Below are positions 1 to 8,482 of a DNA stretch of 44,257 nucleotides, in pieces. The notes beneath the pieces were generated by a model. The model was not told the DNA's origin. It was given only the letters and a program-made list of their open reading frames with translations, and ran no database searches. The DNA comes from Eubacteriales bacterium. GTDB taxonomy: Bacteria > Bacillota > Clostridia > Lachnospirales > Lachnospiraceae. Location of the stretch: the NCBI GenBank assembly GCA_030524225.1, contig JAUNGV010000021.1, positions 1 to 44,257 of the forward strand, written 5' to 3'. Position numbers and translations under genes: made by a program. Position 1 is the stretch's first letter. Every line of letters starts with the position of its first letter.

Positions 1-17
1 TTTAGTGCGAGCTTCGT

Positions 18-731
18 TTATGCCTGCGGGGTCGTTCCCGAGCCGCTCTTTAAATCGTCGCCCCTCATGAACGCCTCGTCCTCCCGGGCCGCCGCGCTCT
101 TCTTCCTGTCCTCCTCAGTCACTTCGGTGGCCTCGACATCCACCGCCTCGATGACCTGACGCATCTGCTTGATATCATTCGAAATCTTGGAAATCATCCA
201 CAGATCGGAGAGTCCGTTAAAGATCAGAACCACGCCGATCACCCTCGTGATAAACGCCGCGATGCCAAAAGGCTTGACGATGAGAACGATGCCGAGCACC
301 AGCGTCAGAATCGCAAAAATCAGCGACACCCACCACTTGTCATATTTCTGGCGGCCCAGCGTAACGGTCTGGCTCAGATCCACAATACCGTTGATCATAA
401 CAATCAGACCGATAATCGTCGGAACGAGTTCCACCAGACGCGCGGGACGCGCGAAGATCCAGATTCCGATCGCCGCGAGAATCACACCGAACACCAACTG
501 CACCGTGCTGAACATCAGCCCGTCATGGTTGACGAAATAAAGAACCACCGCGACGATGCCGCCGAACGCCAGCGCCAGACCGACCGCCTGGCAGAGCACG
601 ATCAGCGAGCTCTCCGGCCACACCAGCAGCACAACGCCGAGGATAATTCCGATCAATGTGGCGATCACCCGGTTGGTCTTGATTTTCTTCGCCTTCTCCC
701 ACATTTCCTTCTGTTTCTTTTTACTGCTCAT
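18..731 (-). CDS. DUF308 / HdeD-like membrane protein
   Basis: A 237-residue integral membrane protein. Most of its length is alternating hydrophobic segments (for example VIATLIGIILGVVLLVWP near residue 20) with short polar turns, followed by a charged cytoplasmic tail rich in E, D, K and A. The paired-helix repeats resemble the DUF308/HdeD family, small membrane proteins of unclear biochemical role, linked to acid stress in enterobacteria. The start at MSSKKKQ is preferred because AGGGAGGAAGAT lies directly before this ATG; an upstream in-frame ATG would add 21 unlike residues and has no good ribosome site. It follows engB by 68 bp without an obvious terminator, so it may be the last gene of the clp-engB transcript. 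Function is not established. Confidence 0.75.
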   Translation of the reverse strand: MSSKKKQKEMWEKAKKIKTNRVIATLIGIILGVVLLVWPESSLIVLCQAVGLALAFGGIVAVVLYFVNHDGLMFSTVQLVFGVILAAIGIWIFARPARLVELVPTIIGLIVMINGIVDLSQTVTLGRQKYDKWWVSLIFAILTLVLGIVLIVKPFGIAAFITRVIGVVLIFNGLSDLWMISKISNDIKQMRQVIEAVDVEATEVTEEDRKKSAAAREDEAFMRGDDLKSGSGTTPQA

Positions 732-799
732 ATCTTCCTCCCTACTTGTTCCTGAGAAAGTTCCGTCCTGCTCTGCAAAATGGAGTTGATGCATGTTTT

Positions 800-1468
800 T
801 TATTTGCTGGCTTCCGGCTCTGCCGCGCCGCCGTCCTCTGTCTGCTCTCCGCTCTCCATCAGCTCGTCGAGGTAGGCATAGAGTTCCTCCCGCCCCGCCT
901 TGGAGAGACCGGAGTAGGGGAAGATCCGCAGCTGTCCCGCTCCCGTGCCGCTGGCCGCGTGCACTTCGCTCTTGGCCAGCAGCGTCTCCCGCAGGAGCTT
1001 CTGCTGTTTGGCCAGCTGGCTGCGCTTGATCTTATCCGCCTTCGTCGCCACGATGACCGGCGTGAAGCCCGCCCGCAGAATCCAGTCGTACATCAGCGCG
1101 TCGTTGTCCGAGGGCGCGTGCCGGATATCCAGCAGCAGGAACACCGCCGTCAGGCTCCGGCTCGTGTGCAGATAGCGCTCGATCATCTTGCCCCACTGCA
1201 TCTTAACCTCTACGCTCGCGGTCGCGTACCCGTAGCCCGGCAGATCCACGAGATAGAACGCATCGTTGATATTGTAATAATTGATTGTCTGCGTCTTACC
1301 GGGCTGCGCGCTCGTCCTCGCGTAGGATTTGCGGTTCATCAGCCCGTTGATCAGCGTGGATTTGCCCACATTACTCTTTCCGGCAAAAGCAAACTCCGGC
1401 TTTTCATGCACCGGCAGCTTGCTCGTGATCCCGCAGACTGTCTCCAGATTGACCGTTTTGATCACCAT
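800..1468 (-). CDS. engB: Ribosome biogenesis GTP-binding protein EngB (YsxC/YihA)
   Basis: A 222-residue TRAFAC GTPase of the EngB/YsxC family, needed for late assembly of the large ribosomal subunit. G1 is GKSNVGKS, with the switch region carrying the Thr of GKTQT; G3 is DLPGYGYA, typical of EngB; G4 is ATKADK. The C-terminal 15-20 residues are acidic and low in complexity. The start ATG lies one base after the clpX stop codon (TGATATG), so the two genes are probably translationally coupled. In many Clostridia a lon gene sits between clpX and engB; here it is absent from that position. Confidence 0.96.
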   Translation of the reverse strand: MVIKTVNLETVCGITSKLPVHEKPEFAFAGKSNVGKSTLINGLMNRKSYARTSAQPGKTQTINYYNINDAFYLVDLPGYGYATASVEVKMQWGKMIERYLHTSRSLTAVFLLLDIRHAPSDNDALMYDWILRAGFTPVIVATKADKIKRSQLAKQQKLLRETLLAKSEVHAASGTGAGQLRIFPYSGLSKAGREELYAYLDELMESGEQTEDGGAAEPEASK

Positions 1469-1469
1469 A

Positions 1470-2756
1470 TCAGGTAGCCTCTTTTAAGCGCGGCCGCTCT
1501 TCGTCGCCGTGTACGAGAAGCGGAACGCCGTTGCCGAGCACCGCGTTCTTCGTCACAATGCACTCGGAAATCGTCTCATCCGACGGGATCGTGAACATCG
1601 CGTCCATCATCACCTTTTCGAGAATCGCCCGCAGTCCTCTCGCGCCTGTCTTTCTCTGCATCGCCAGATCCGCAATCTCTCCCACCGCCTCATCGTCAAA
1701 GGTCAGCTTCACATCGTCGTAGGAGAAGAGCTTCTTGTACTGCTTGATCAGGGCGTTCTTGGGCTCTTTCAGAATTCTGACGAGAGCGTCGCGGTCCAGC
1801 CCCTCCAGAGAAATGCAGATCGGCACACGGCCGATGAACTCCGGAATCAGTCCGAACTTCACGAGATCCTGCGGCAGCACTTCCTTGAGAAGGCGTCCGA
1901 TGTCCTTCGTGGACTTCGCCTCCACCTCCGCGTTAAAGCCCATGGAGCGGTGATCAAGTCTTGCGTCGATGATCTTATCCAGCCCGTCGAAAGCTCCGCC
2001 GCAGATAAACAGAATATTCGAGGTATCGATCTGAATCAGCTCCTGATGCGGGTGCTTGCGGCCGCCCTGAGGCGGAACGGACGCCTCCGTTCCCTCGATG
2101 ATTTTCAGAAGCGCCTGCTGCACGCCCTCGCCGGAAACGTCCCTCGTGATCGAGACATTCTCGCCCTTTTTGCTGATCTTGTCGATCTCGTCGATATAAA
2201 TAATGCCCAGCTGCGCGCGCTCGATGTTGTAATCCGCCGCCTGAATCAGCTTCAGCAGGATATTCTCCACATCCTCTCCGACATAGCCGGCTTCCGTCAG
2301 CGTCGTCGCATCTGCGATCGCAAACGGAACATTGATGATCTTGGCCAGCGTCTGCGCCAGATACGTCTTGCCGGAGCCGGTCGGTCCGAGCATCAGGATA
2401 TTGCTCTTCTGCAGCTCCACGTCGTCCGCGTCCTTGGGCGCCTTGACGCGCTTGTAGTGATTGTAGACCGCGACAGAGAGCACCTTTTTGGCCTCCTCCT
2501 GTCCGATCACATATTCATCCAGAAACGCCTTGATCTCCGCGGGCCTGAGCAGATTGATGTCAGCCACGGTCTGTTCGGCTTCTTCCTTTTCTTCCTCTTC
2601 CAGTTCCTCGTCAATGATGTCCGCACAGATCTGCACGCACTCATCGCAGATAAAAATCCCTTCCGGCCCGGCGATCAGCTTCCTGACCTGATTCTCCGTC
2701 CGGTTGCAGAAGGAACACCGGCGCACCGGCGGTTCCATTCTTCTATAGTCCGCCAT
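1470..2756 (-). CDS. clpX: ATP-dependent Clp protease ATP-binding subunit ClpX
   Basis: A 428-residue AAA+ unfoldase that feeds substrates to ClpP. An N-terminal zinc-binding domain with paired cysteines (CSFC near residue 14, CDEC near 38) precedes the AAA+ core: Walker A GPTGSGKT, Walker [11 protein letters not shown], pore-region GYVGEDV, and sensor 2 in RKTGARGLR. The loop that docks into ClpP, usually IGF, reads MGF here (in RSMGFNAEV), a conservative change. Length is normal for the family. It lies 88 bp downstream of clpP, with a GC-rich hairpin in the gap that could set relative expression. The ribosome site is weak to moderate (AGGAGAAATAGAAA). Confidence 0.98.
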   Translation of the reverse strand: MADYRRMEPPVRRCSFCNRTENQVRKLIAGPEGIFICDECVQICADIIDEELEEEEKEEAEQTVADINLLRPAEIKAFLDEYVIGQEEAKKVLSVAVYNHYKRVKAPKDADDVELQKSNILMLGPTGSGKTYLAQTLAKIINVPFAIADATTLTEAGYVGEDVENILLKLIQAADYNIERAQLGIIYIDEIDKISKKGENVSITRDVSGEGVQQALLKIIEGTEASVPPQGGRKHPHQELIQIDTSNILFICGGAFDGLDKIIDARLDHRSMGFNAEVEAKSTKDIGRLLKEVLPQDLVKFGLIPEFIGRVPICISLEGLDRDALVRILKEPKNALIKQYKKLFSYDDVKLTFDDEAVGEIADLAMQRKTGARGLRAILEKVMMDAMFTIPSDETISECIVTKNAVLGNGVPLLVHGDEERPRLKEAT

Positions 2757-2781
2757 TTTCTATTTCTCCTATATACACAGA

Positions 2782-2817
2782 GACGCGCGCGGCCGAAATT
2801 CCTCTCTGCCGCGCGTC
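2782..2817 (-). terminator. GC-rich hairpin between clpP and clpX
   Basis: The arms GACGCGCGCGGC and GCCGCGCGTC can pair over about 10 bp with a 2-nt bulge. No run of T follows on the minus strand, so this is more likely an attenuating or mRNA-processing hairpin in the clpP-clpX message than a full terminator. Confidence 0.5.
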
Positions 2818-2844
2818 CTCCTGTTTGCCTGCGCCGTCTTTTCT

Positions 2845-3453
2845 TTATGCCAGCGCCTGCTCAATCTCTTTCCGGGTGGTGTAGATATTGTCGATCAGCC
2901 CGTATGCTTTTGCTTCCTCGGCTGTCATCCAGTTGTCGCGATCCGTGTCCTTTACGAGCTGCTCATAGGAATTGCCCGTATTCTCCGCAAGGAGACGGTT
3001 CAGCTTCTCCTTCGTGCGCGCCATATGCGCCGCCTGAATCGCGATGTCGGACGCCTGCCCCTCTGCGCCGCCGAGCGGCTGATGGATCAGAATCTCCGAA
3101 TTCGGGAGCGCGAAGCGCTTGCCCTTCGTGCCGCCCGCCAGCAGGAAGGATCCCATGCTGGCCGCCATCCCGACGCAGATCGTCGAGACGTCGCACTTCA
3201 CGAAATGCATCGTGTCGTAGATCGCCATTCCTGCGGAAACCGATCCGCCGGGGCTGTTGATGTAGAACTGGATATCCTTCTCCGGATCCTCACCCTCCAG
3301 AAACAGCATCTGCGCCACAATCAGCTCCGCCGTCTGGTCGGTCACCTGGTCTCCGAGAAATACGATCCGTTCCTTTAACAGTCTGGAAAAAATATCATAG
3401 GAACGCTCGCCGTTTCCGGTCTGCTCAATTACATAAGGAATAAAACTTGCCAT
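2845..3453 (-). CDS. clpP: ATP-dependent Clp protease proteolytic subunit ClpP
   Basis: A 202-residue serine peptidase that forms the tetradecameric chamber of the ClpXP/ClpCP proteases. The catalytic Ser lies in [11 protein letters not shown], the His in [11 protein letters not shown] and the Asp in KDTDRDNWM, in family order. The N-terminus ([12 protein letters not shown]) matches the usual axial-loop region. It sits 37 bp downstream of tig and upstream of clpX, the common order in Firmicutes, and probably shares the tig promoter. Ribosome site AGAAAGAAGG precedes the ATG. Confidence 0.98.
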   Translation of the reverse strand: MASFIPYVIEQTGNGERSYDIFSRLLKERIVFLGDQVTDQTAELIVAQMLFLEGEDPEKDIQFYINSPGGSVSAGMAIYDTMHFVKCDVSTICVGMAASMGSFLLAGGTKGKRFALPNSEILIHQPLGGAEGQASDIAIQAAHMARTKEKLNRLLAENTGNSYEQLVKDTDRDNWMTAEEAKAYGLIDNIYTTRKEIEQALA

Positions 3454-3490
3454 GTACTGTGCACCTTCTTTCTCACAGGACTTTCGCGCT

Positions 3491-4777
3491 TTATTTCTCC
3501 GTTGCCGCTTCCGTCACAAAGGTCACGGCCTTCTGTACCGCGAGATCCTGCATCATCTGCTTTTTGCTCTTCTCGTCAAAAAGCTCCTTGATCTTGTCTG
3601 CTTCCATCTTGTAGGACTCCGCCATCTTCTTGATCTCTTCCTCGAAGTCCTCCTCGGTCGCCTCGATGTTCTCATCCTTCACGACCTGCTCGAGCACGAG
3701 ACGGGTCTTGATTCTCTTCTCCGCCTGCGGCTTCAGCTCTTCTTCCATCTTCTCTCTGGTGGAACCGGTGTACTGGAAGTACTGGTCGATGGAAAGGCCC
3801 TGCATCTGCATTCTCTGTGCGAACTCGTCCACCATCTGATCCTGCTGCGCCTTGATCATGGGCTCAGGCAGCTCCATGGAAGCATCCGCGATAATCGCAT
3901 CCACAACCGCGTTCTCCTTCGCCGTCTTAGCCGCCTGCTCCTTCTTGACGGTCAGGTTCTTCTTCACATCGTCTTTGTACTCCGCCAGAGTCGAGAACTC
4001 GGAAACCTCATCTGCAAACGCATCGTCCAGCTCCGGAAGAATCTTCTCGCGGATCGCCTTGACGGTGCACTTGAAGACAGCCGCCTTGCCCTTTAACTCC
4101 TCTGCCTGATAATCCTCCGGGAACGTCACGTTGACGTCCTTCTCAACGTCGATCTCCGCGCCCACGAGCTGCTCCTCGAAGCCCGGGATAAAGGAATGGG
4201 AACCGATCGTGAGCGGATAGCTCTCGCCTTTGCCGCCCTTGAACGCCTCGCCGTCCACAAAGCCCTCGAAATCAAGGGTGATCATGTCGCCGTCCTTGAC
4301 CGCTCTGTCGGTCACATCGTTGTATTTCGCGTTCTTCTCGAGCTCCTTTTTGATCTCCGCGTCAACCTCTTCGTCGGTCACCTCGGTATCCTGCTTCTCG
4401 ACCTCAACGCCCTTGTACTTGCCAAGGCTCACCGGAGGCTTTAACGCGACTTCCGCCGTGTAGATGAACGGCTTGCCCGCCTTCAGCTGCGTCACTGCGA
4501 TCTGCGGCGCGGACACAACGTCCTCTCCGCAGTTCTCCGCCTCCTGCGGATAGGTGCGGTTGATCAGATCATTCGCCGCATCTTCATAGAAAATCCCCTC
4601 GCCGTACATCTTCTCAATCAATGCGCGGGGCATCTTACCCTTACGGAAGCCCGGAGCGCTGATTTTGCCCTTCTGCTTCTGATACGTTCTCTCAATAGCC
4701 TGCTCCAACTCCTCCGCAGACACCTCAATGGTGAGTTTTGCCATGCTGTGCTCTAACTTTTCTACGCTTACGCTCAT
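3491..4777 (-). CDS. tig: Trigger factor, ribosome-associated chaperone and peptidyl-prolyl isomerase
   Basis: A 428-residue trigger factor. The N-terminal ribosome-docking domain carries GFRKGKMPR, the signature that contacts ribosomal protein uL23. A central FKBP-type PPIase domain follows ([17 protein letters not shown], then IPGFEEQL), then the long helical C-terminal arms ending [13 protein letters not shown]. The start at [10 protein letters not shown] is chosen because AGGAGG lies 11 bases upstream and a TATAAT promoter ends about 45 bases upstream; the frame stays open 80 codons further up, but that stretch contains the promoter. First gene of a tig-clpP-clpX-engB transcript. Confidence 0.97.
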   Translation of the reverse strand: MSVSVEKLEHSMAKLTIEVSAEELEQAIERTYQKQKGKISAPGFRKGKMPRALIEKMYGEGIFYEDAANDLINRTYPQEAENCGEDVVSAPQIAVTQLKAGKPFIYTAEVALKPPVSLGKYKGVEVEKQDTEVTDEEVDAEIKKELEKNAKYNDVTDRAVKDGDMITLDFEGFVDGEAFKGGKGESYPLTIGSHSFIPGFEEQLVGAEIDVEKDVNVTFPEDYQAEELKGKAAVFKCTVKAIREKILPELDDAFADEVSEFSTLAEYKDDVKKNLTVKKEQAAKTAKENAVVDAIIADASMELPEPMIKAQQDQMVDEFAQRMQMQGLSIDQYFQYTGSTREKMEEELKPQAEKRIKTRLVLEQVVKDENIEATEEDFEEEIKKMAESYKMEADKIKELFDEKSKKQMMQDLAVQKAVTFVTEAATEK

Positions 4778-4822
4778 TTCCTGTCCATCCTCCTGATCTT
4801 TCCTAAGAACATAATTGTTAGG

Positions 4823-4851
4823 ATTATAACATGAAAATTCCGTTTTTCCAA
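4823..4851 (-). promoter_or_regulatory. tig promoter (TTGGAA-17-TATAAT, extended -10)
   Basis: On the minus strand TTGGAA (4846-4851) is followed after 17 bp by TATAAT (4823-4828), with TG one base before the -10 (TGTTATAAT). The predicted leader is about 40 nt and begins with a small hairpin (CCTAA ... TTAGG, 4802-4822) before the AGGAGG of tig. Confidence 0.75.
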
Positions 4852-4890
4852 CAAATACCGATTCTTTTATAAATATTTTATAGAGAAAGT

Positions 4891-4951
4891 CCCATCCAGC
4901 GACTGCGGCGATTGCGGGCTCGCCCGCAGAGAGCCGCAGGCATTGGATGGG
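4891..4951 (-). terminator. Three-tier hairpin downstream of the cytidylyltransferase gene
   Basis: Three perfectly complementary arm pairs are nested with small, nearly symmetrical internal loops: CCCATCCA with TGGATGGG (8 bp), CTGCGGC with GCCGCAG (7 bp), and TGCGGG with CCCGCA (6 bp) closing a CTCG tetraloop. It lies 23 bp past the stop of the gene at 4975-5754 and upstream of the tig promoter, so it probably ends that transcript. The following minus-strand bases (ACTTTCTCTAT) are only weakly T-rich, so a REP-like or other structured element is also possible. Confidence 0.55.
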
Positions 4952-4974
4952 CAGGACGGTATGAGTAAGAAGGC

Positions 4975-5754
4975 CTACGCCTCCCAGACCTTCCACGGCG
5001 CGCTTCCGCCCTCCCACATCGCCTCCAGCTTCTCCCGGTCGCGCATGGTGTCCATGCAGTGCCAGAATCCCGCATGCTTATAACACATCAGCTGTCCCTC
5101 CGCGGAGAGGCGCTCAATCGGTTCCCGCTCAAACACCGTCTGATCGCCTTCGATATAATCCAGCACCTCCGGTTCCAGCACCATGAAACCCGCGTTGATC
5201 CATCCCACGTCGGCCTGATCCTTTTCCCGGAACGAGCGCACATGATTGTCCGGCGCAATGTCCAGAATGCCGAAGCGGCTCTCCGGCTGCACCGCCGTCG
5301 TCGTGGCCAGCGTTCCGTGGGCGATATGGTACGAAAGGAGCTCCCGCAGGTTGACGTCCGAGACCCCGTCCCCGTACGTCATGAAGAAGCGCTCCCCGCC
5401 GATATACTCCCTGATCTGTCTGAGCCGCCCGCCGGTCATCGTGTGAAGACCGGTATCCACAACCGTCACCTTCCACGGCTCCGACCGCTTGTTGTGCACG
5501 ATCAGCTCGTTCCCCCTCGTGAAGTCAAACGTCACATCGCTCGTGTGCAGATAGTAGTCCGCGAACCACTCCTTGATGACGTGCTGTTTGTATCCCGCGC
5601 AGATCACGAATTCATGGTAGCCGTAATGGGAATACAGCTTCATAATGTGCCACAGAATCGGCATATTCCCGATCTCCACCATGGGTTTGGGTCTGTACTG
5701 CGATTCCTCCGTGATGCGCGTGCCGAAGCCTCCCGCGAGAATCACTGCTTTCAT
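4975..5754 (-). CDS. rfbF: Glucose-1-phosphate cytidylyltransferase (RfbF family)
   Basis: A 259-residue sugar nucleotidyltransferase that would make CDP-glucose from CTP and glucose-1-phosphate, the entry to CDP-3,6-dideoxyhexoses and some other CDP-sugars. The N-terminal nucleotide loop is AVILAGGFGTRITEES; YRPKPMVEIGNMPILWHIM and VICAGYKQHVIKEWF follow, and YGDGVSDVNL carries the metal-binding Asp. This pattern and length fit RfbF rather than RmlA or GalU. The ATG is placed at MKAVILAGG, with AGGAGG 13 bases upstream and AAGGA closer. No CDP-glucose dehydratase or other sugar pathway gene lies nearby, so the product's fate is not visible here. Confidence 0.9.
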   Translation of the reverse strand: MKAVILAGGFGTRITEESQYRPKPMVEIGNMPILWHIMKLYSHYGYHEFVICAGYKQHVIKEWFADYYLHTSDVTFDFTRGNELIVHNKRSEPWKVTVVDTGLHTMTGGRLRQIREYIGGERFFMTYGDGVSDVNLRELLSYHIAHGTLATTTAVQPESRFGILDIAPDNHVRSFREKDQADVGWINAGFMVLEPEVLDYIEGDQTVFEREPIERLSAEGQLMCYKHAGFWHCMDTMRDREKLEAMWEGGSAPWKVWEA

Positions 5755-5790
5755 ATCCTTCGTCTTACCTCCTGCTTCGCCGGCATAAAA

Positions 5791-5838
5791 CATTGGGGCT
5801 TCCGCGACAAGCAAACGCTTCCCGCAGCCGCCCCAATG
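5791..5838 (-). terminator. Hairpin after gpmI
   Basis: CATTGGGGC (5791-5799) and GCCCCAATG (5830-5838) form a perfect 9-bp stem around a 30-nt loop. On the minus strand it is followed by TTTTATG, as in a modest factor-independent terminator. It lies between gpmI (stop at 5974) and the start of the cytidylyltransferase gene. Confidence 0.5.
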
Positions 5839-5973
5839 CCCCATATCTCTTTCCTAATTCCTGAATATCTTTTCCGGCAGGTTCGCCCGCCCTGTCCGGC
5901 AGACCATTCTGCGTCCGCCGCTGCAGGGACTCCTGCGTTCTGCATACGGGCGTCCTGTCCCTTTTCTTTTATT

Positions 5974-7518
5974 TTATTCCTTGACCAGCAGAGACTTGCC
6001 CGTCATCTCCTTGGGCTGCTCCATTCCCATGATCTCGATCATGGTAGGAACGATATCCGCCAGGCATCCGCCCTCGCGCAGCTTGTAGCCGTCCTCGTAG
6101 TTGACGAGAATAAACGGCACCGGATTCGTGGTGTGTGCGGTATACGGCGCACCCGTCTCGTAATCGATCAGCTGATCGCAGTTGCCGTGGTCCGCGCAGA
6201 TGAACATCGTGCCGCCGACCTCCCTGATCGCCTCGACCGCTTTGCCGACGCACTCGTCCACAACCTCGACCGCCTTGATGGCCGCAGCCTCCACGCCGGT
6301 GTGGCCGACCATGTCCGGATTCGCGAAATTGATGATGATCACATCGTATTTCTCAGAGCGGATCGCCTCGCAGAGCTTGTCGCACACCTCGTACGCGCTC
6401 ATCTGCGGTTTTAAATCGTAGGTCGGAACATCCTTCGGGGAATGAACGAGAATTCTGTCCTCGCCCTCGTTCGGCTGCTCCACGCCTCCGTTGAAGAAGA
6501 AGGTCACATGGGCATACTTCTCCGTCTCGGCGATTCTCGCCTGCTTTAAGCCGTGAGCGGCAAGCCACTCGCCAAAGGTGTTGGTCAGCTCTACCTTGTG
6601 GAACGCCACCTCCTTGTTCGGAATCAGCGGATCGTAGTCGGTAAAGCAGACAAACTTCACGTCAAGACGCGCGCCGCGGCCGAATTTGTCGAAGGTATCG
6701 TCGCAGAAGCAGTGCGTGATCTCTCTCGCGCGGTCCGGGCGGAAGTTAAAGAACACGATTGAATCGCCGTCCTTGATCGACGCCACCGGCTTGCCGTCCT
6801 TCATGATCACCGTGGGCTTTACGAACTCGTCCGTCTCATCCTTGTCATAGGACTGCTGAATCGCCTGCGCCGCGCTGTCCGCCGTGACGCCCTCGCCCTT
6901 CGTCATCGCATTGTACGCATACTCCACGCGGTCGTAGTTGTTGTCCCGGTCCATCGCATAGTAGCGGCCCTCGATCGTCGCGATCTCTCCGACGCCGATC
7001 TCCTTCATCTTGTCCTCCAGCGCCGCGATGAAGTCCACACCGCTCTTGGGCGGCGTATCCCTTCCATCGAGGAAGCAGTGAACGTAAACCTTGTTCAGAC
7101 CGTTCTTCTTCGCCATTTCCAGCAGAGCGTAGAGGTGCTCGGTGTGACTGTGAACGCCGCCGTCGGAGAGCAGTCCGAACAGGTGAAGCGCAGAGTCATT
7201 CTTCTTGCAGTTCTCAACCGCGTCCACCAGAGCGGGATTCTTAAAGAAATCGCCGTCCTGAATCTCTTTCGTGATTCTCGTCAGCTCCTGATAGACGATC
7301 CGGCCCGCGCCCATGTTCATGTGGCCGACTTCCGAGTTCCCCATCTGGCCGTCCGGCAGACCGACCGCCATGCCGCTCGCATATCCCTTGACAAAAGGAC
7401 ACTCGCTCTCGAGCTTGTCCATGACCGGCGTATTCGCCTCCGCCACTGCGTTGGCTTTCGGATTGTCGTTGAGCCCGTATCCATCCAGAATCATCAGTAC
7501 TACAGGTCTGTGTTTCAT
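5974..7518 (-). CDS. gpmI: 2,3-bisphosphoglycerate-independent phosphoglycerate mutase
   Basis: A 514-residue metalloenzyme of the alkaline phosphatase superfamily that interconverts 3- and 2-phosphoglycerate in glycolysis. VLMILDGYGLND gives the first metal-binding Asp, and the phosphorylated Ser lies in GQMGNSEVGHMNMGAGR. Later metal ligands are in NFANPDMVGHTGVEAA and ICADHGNCDQL. Full length for the family. Translation starts at ATG with AAGGAG seven bases upstream. It appears monocistronic, with its own promoter at 7544-7572 and a hairpin downstream. Confidence 0.98.
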   Translation of the reverse strand: MKHRPVVLMILDGYGLNDNPKANAVAEANTPVMDKLESECPFVKGYASGMAVGLPDGQMGNSEVGHMNMGAGRIVYQELTRITKEIQDGDFFKNPALVDAVENCKKNDSALHLFGLLSDGGVHSHTEHLYALLEMAKKNGLNKVYVHCFLDGRDTPPKSGVDFIAALEDKMKEIGVGEIATIEGRYYAMDRDNNYDRVEYAYNAMTKGEGVTADSAAQAIQQSYDKDETDEFVKPTVIMKDGKPVASIKDGDSIVFFNFRPDRAREITHCFCDDTFDKFGRGARLDVKFVCFTDYDPLIPNKEVAFHKVELTNTFGEWLAAHGLKQARIAETEKYAHVTFFFNGGVEQPNEGEDRILVHSPKDVPTYDLKPQMSAYEVCDKLCEAIRSEKYDVIIINFANPDMVGHTGVEAAAIKAVEVVDECVGKAVEAIREVGGTMFICADHGNCDQLIDYETGAPYTAHTTNPVPFILVNYEDGYKLREGGCLADIVPTMIEIMGMEQPKEMTGKSLLVKE

Positions 7519-7543
7519 CGTCGCTCTCCTTTTCTTCTATTGG

Positions 7544-7572
7544 ATAAAATATTTTTAAACGATTGATGTAAA
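7544..7572 (-). promoter_or_regulatory. Probable gpmI promoter (TTTACA-17-TTTTAT)
   Basis: On the minus strand TTTACA (7567-7572) is spaced 17 bp from TTTTAT (7544-7549), inside an AT-rich patch that contrasts with the GC-rich surroundings. The -35 overlaps the T run of the terminator of the upstream iron-uptake operon. Confidence 0.5.
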
Positions 7573-7633
7573 AAGCTGCGCTGTCCTTTGATCAACTCTC
7601 TTTTACAGCCGTCTTATTTTACTACGCCGCAGC
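7570..7633 (-). terminator. Terminator of the siderophore ABC operon
   Basis: On the minus strand GCTGC and GGCTGT pair with the contiguous ACAGC-GCAGC, giving about 10 bp interrupted by one unpaired segment, followed directly by TTTTT. It lies 40 bp past the stop of the ATPase gene. Confidence 0.5.
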
Positions 7634-7672
7634 ATTTTCTTCAATGATAAAAATCCTCCGGAGAAAGCCGCC

Positions 7673-8473
7673 TCACCGGATGAGCTCATAAGAAACACAG
7701 CTGGGCCGTCCTGTGCGGACGTCCCGCACAAGTTCCGCATCAATGGAAAACGTGCGGGCCAGCACCTCCTGCGTCATCACCTCCTCCGGACTTCCGCATC
7801 GAACGACTCTCCCCTCACGCACTGCAATCATGCAGTCTGAAAAACGCGCCGCCAGATTCAGGTCATGCAGTACCATGGCAATCGTACAGCCCTGTTCCCG
7901 GTTCAGCCTGTAAAGAAGCTGAAGCACTTCCAGCTGATGCGCCAGATCCAGATAGGTCGTCGGCTCGTCAAGCAGAATCAGGTCCGTCTGCTGCGCCAGC
8001 GCCACTGCAATCCACACCCGCTGCCGCTGTCCGCCGGAGAGCGTGTCCACCTCACGGTTCTGCAGACCGAGCAGTCCCGTCGCCTCCATCGCCCACTGGA
8101 TCACCTCCTTATCCTGCGCCGTCATTCTTCCGAATCCCCTCTGATGCGGGAACCGTCCGTAGCCCACCAGCTCGCTGACCGTCAGTCCGCCCGGCGCTGT
8201 CGGCGTCTGCGGAAGGATCGCCATCTTCGTCGCTGTCTCTCTCGCCGACAGACGCCGCAGATCCTCTCCGTTTAAATAGACCTGTCCGCCCTGCGGCCGC
8301 AGGATTCTCCCCATCGCCTTTAAAAGCGTGGATTTCCCACAGCCGTTCGGGCCGATAACCGAAGTGATCTTCCCTCTCGGAATCTCTATATTCATATCCC
8401 TGATAATGGCGGTATCTCCATACGCGACGTCCAGTTTTTCAGTGACAATACTGTTCTTTTCCAACGATTCCAT
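7673..8473 (-). CDS. Iron-siderophore/cobalamin-type ABC transporter, ATP-binding protein (FecE family)
   Basis: A 266-residue ABC ATPase. Walker A is GPNGCGKST, the Q-loop region LPQTPTAPGG, the signature TLSGGQRQRVWIA, Walker B LILLDEPT followed by YLDL, and the switch His is in MVLHDLNLA. The pattern is that of FecE/FepC/BtuD proteins that power uptake of ferric siderophores, heme or cobalamin. AGGAGGAG precedes the ATG. Last gene of an operon of binding lipoprotein, two permeases and ATPase; nine bases separate it from the permease upstream. The exact ligand cannot be told from the sequence. Confidence 0.93.
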   Translation of the reverse strand: MESLEKNSIVTEKLDVAYGDTAIIRDMNIEIPRGKITSVIGPNGCGKSTLLKAMGRILRPQGGQVYLNGEDLRRLSARETATKMAILPQTPTAPGGLTVSELVGYGRFPHQRGFGRMTAQDKEVIQWAMEATGLLGLQNREVDTLSGGQRQRVWIAVALAQQTDLILLDEPTTYLDLAHQLEVLQLLYRLNREQGCTIAMVLHDLNLAARFSDCMIAVREGRVVRCGSPEEVMTQEVLARTFSIDAELVRDVRTGRPSCVSYELIR

Positions 8474-8482
8474 GAACTCCTC

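Noticed and set aside
1509..3260. A 583-codon open frame on the plus strand across clpX and clpP
   Set aside because: It is antisense to two certain genes, has no domain, and is rich in Arg, His and Leu as expected for the complement of GC-rich coding DNA. The same holds for long plus-strand frames over the GH3 and GH78 genes (29741-31597 and 32048-34036).
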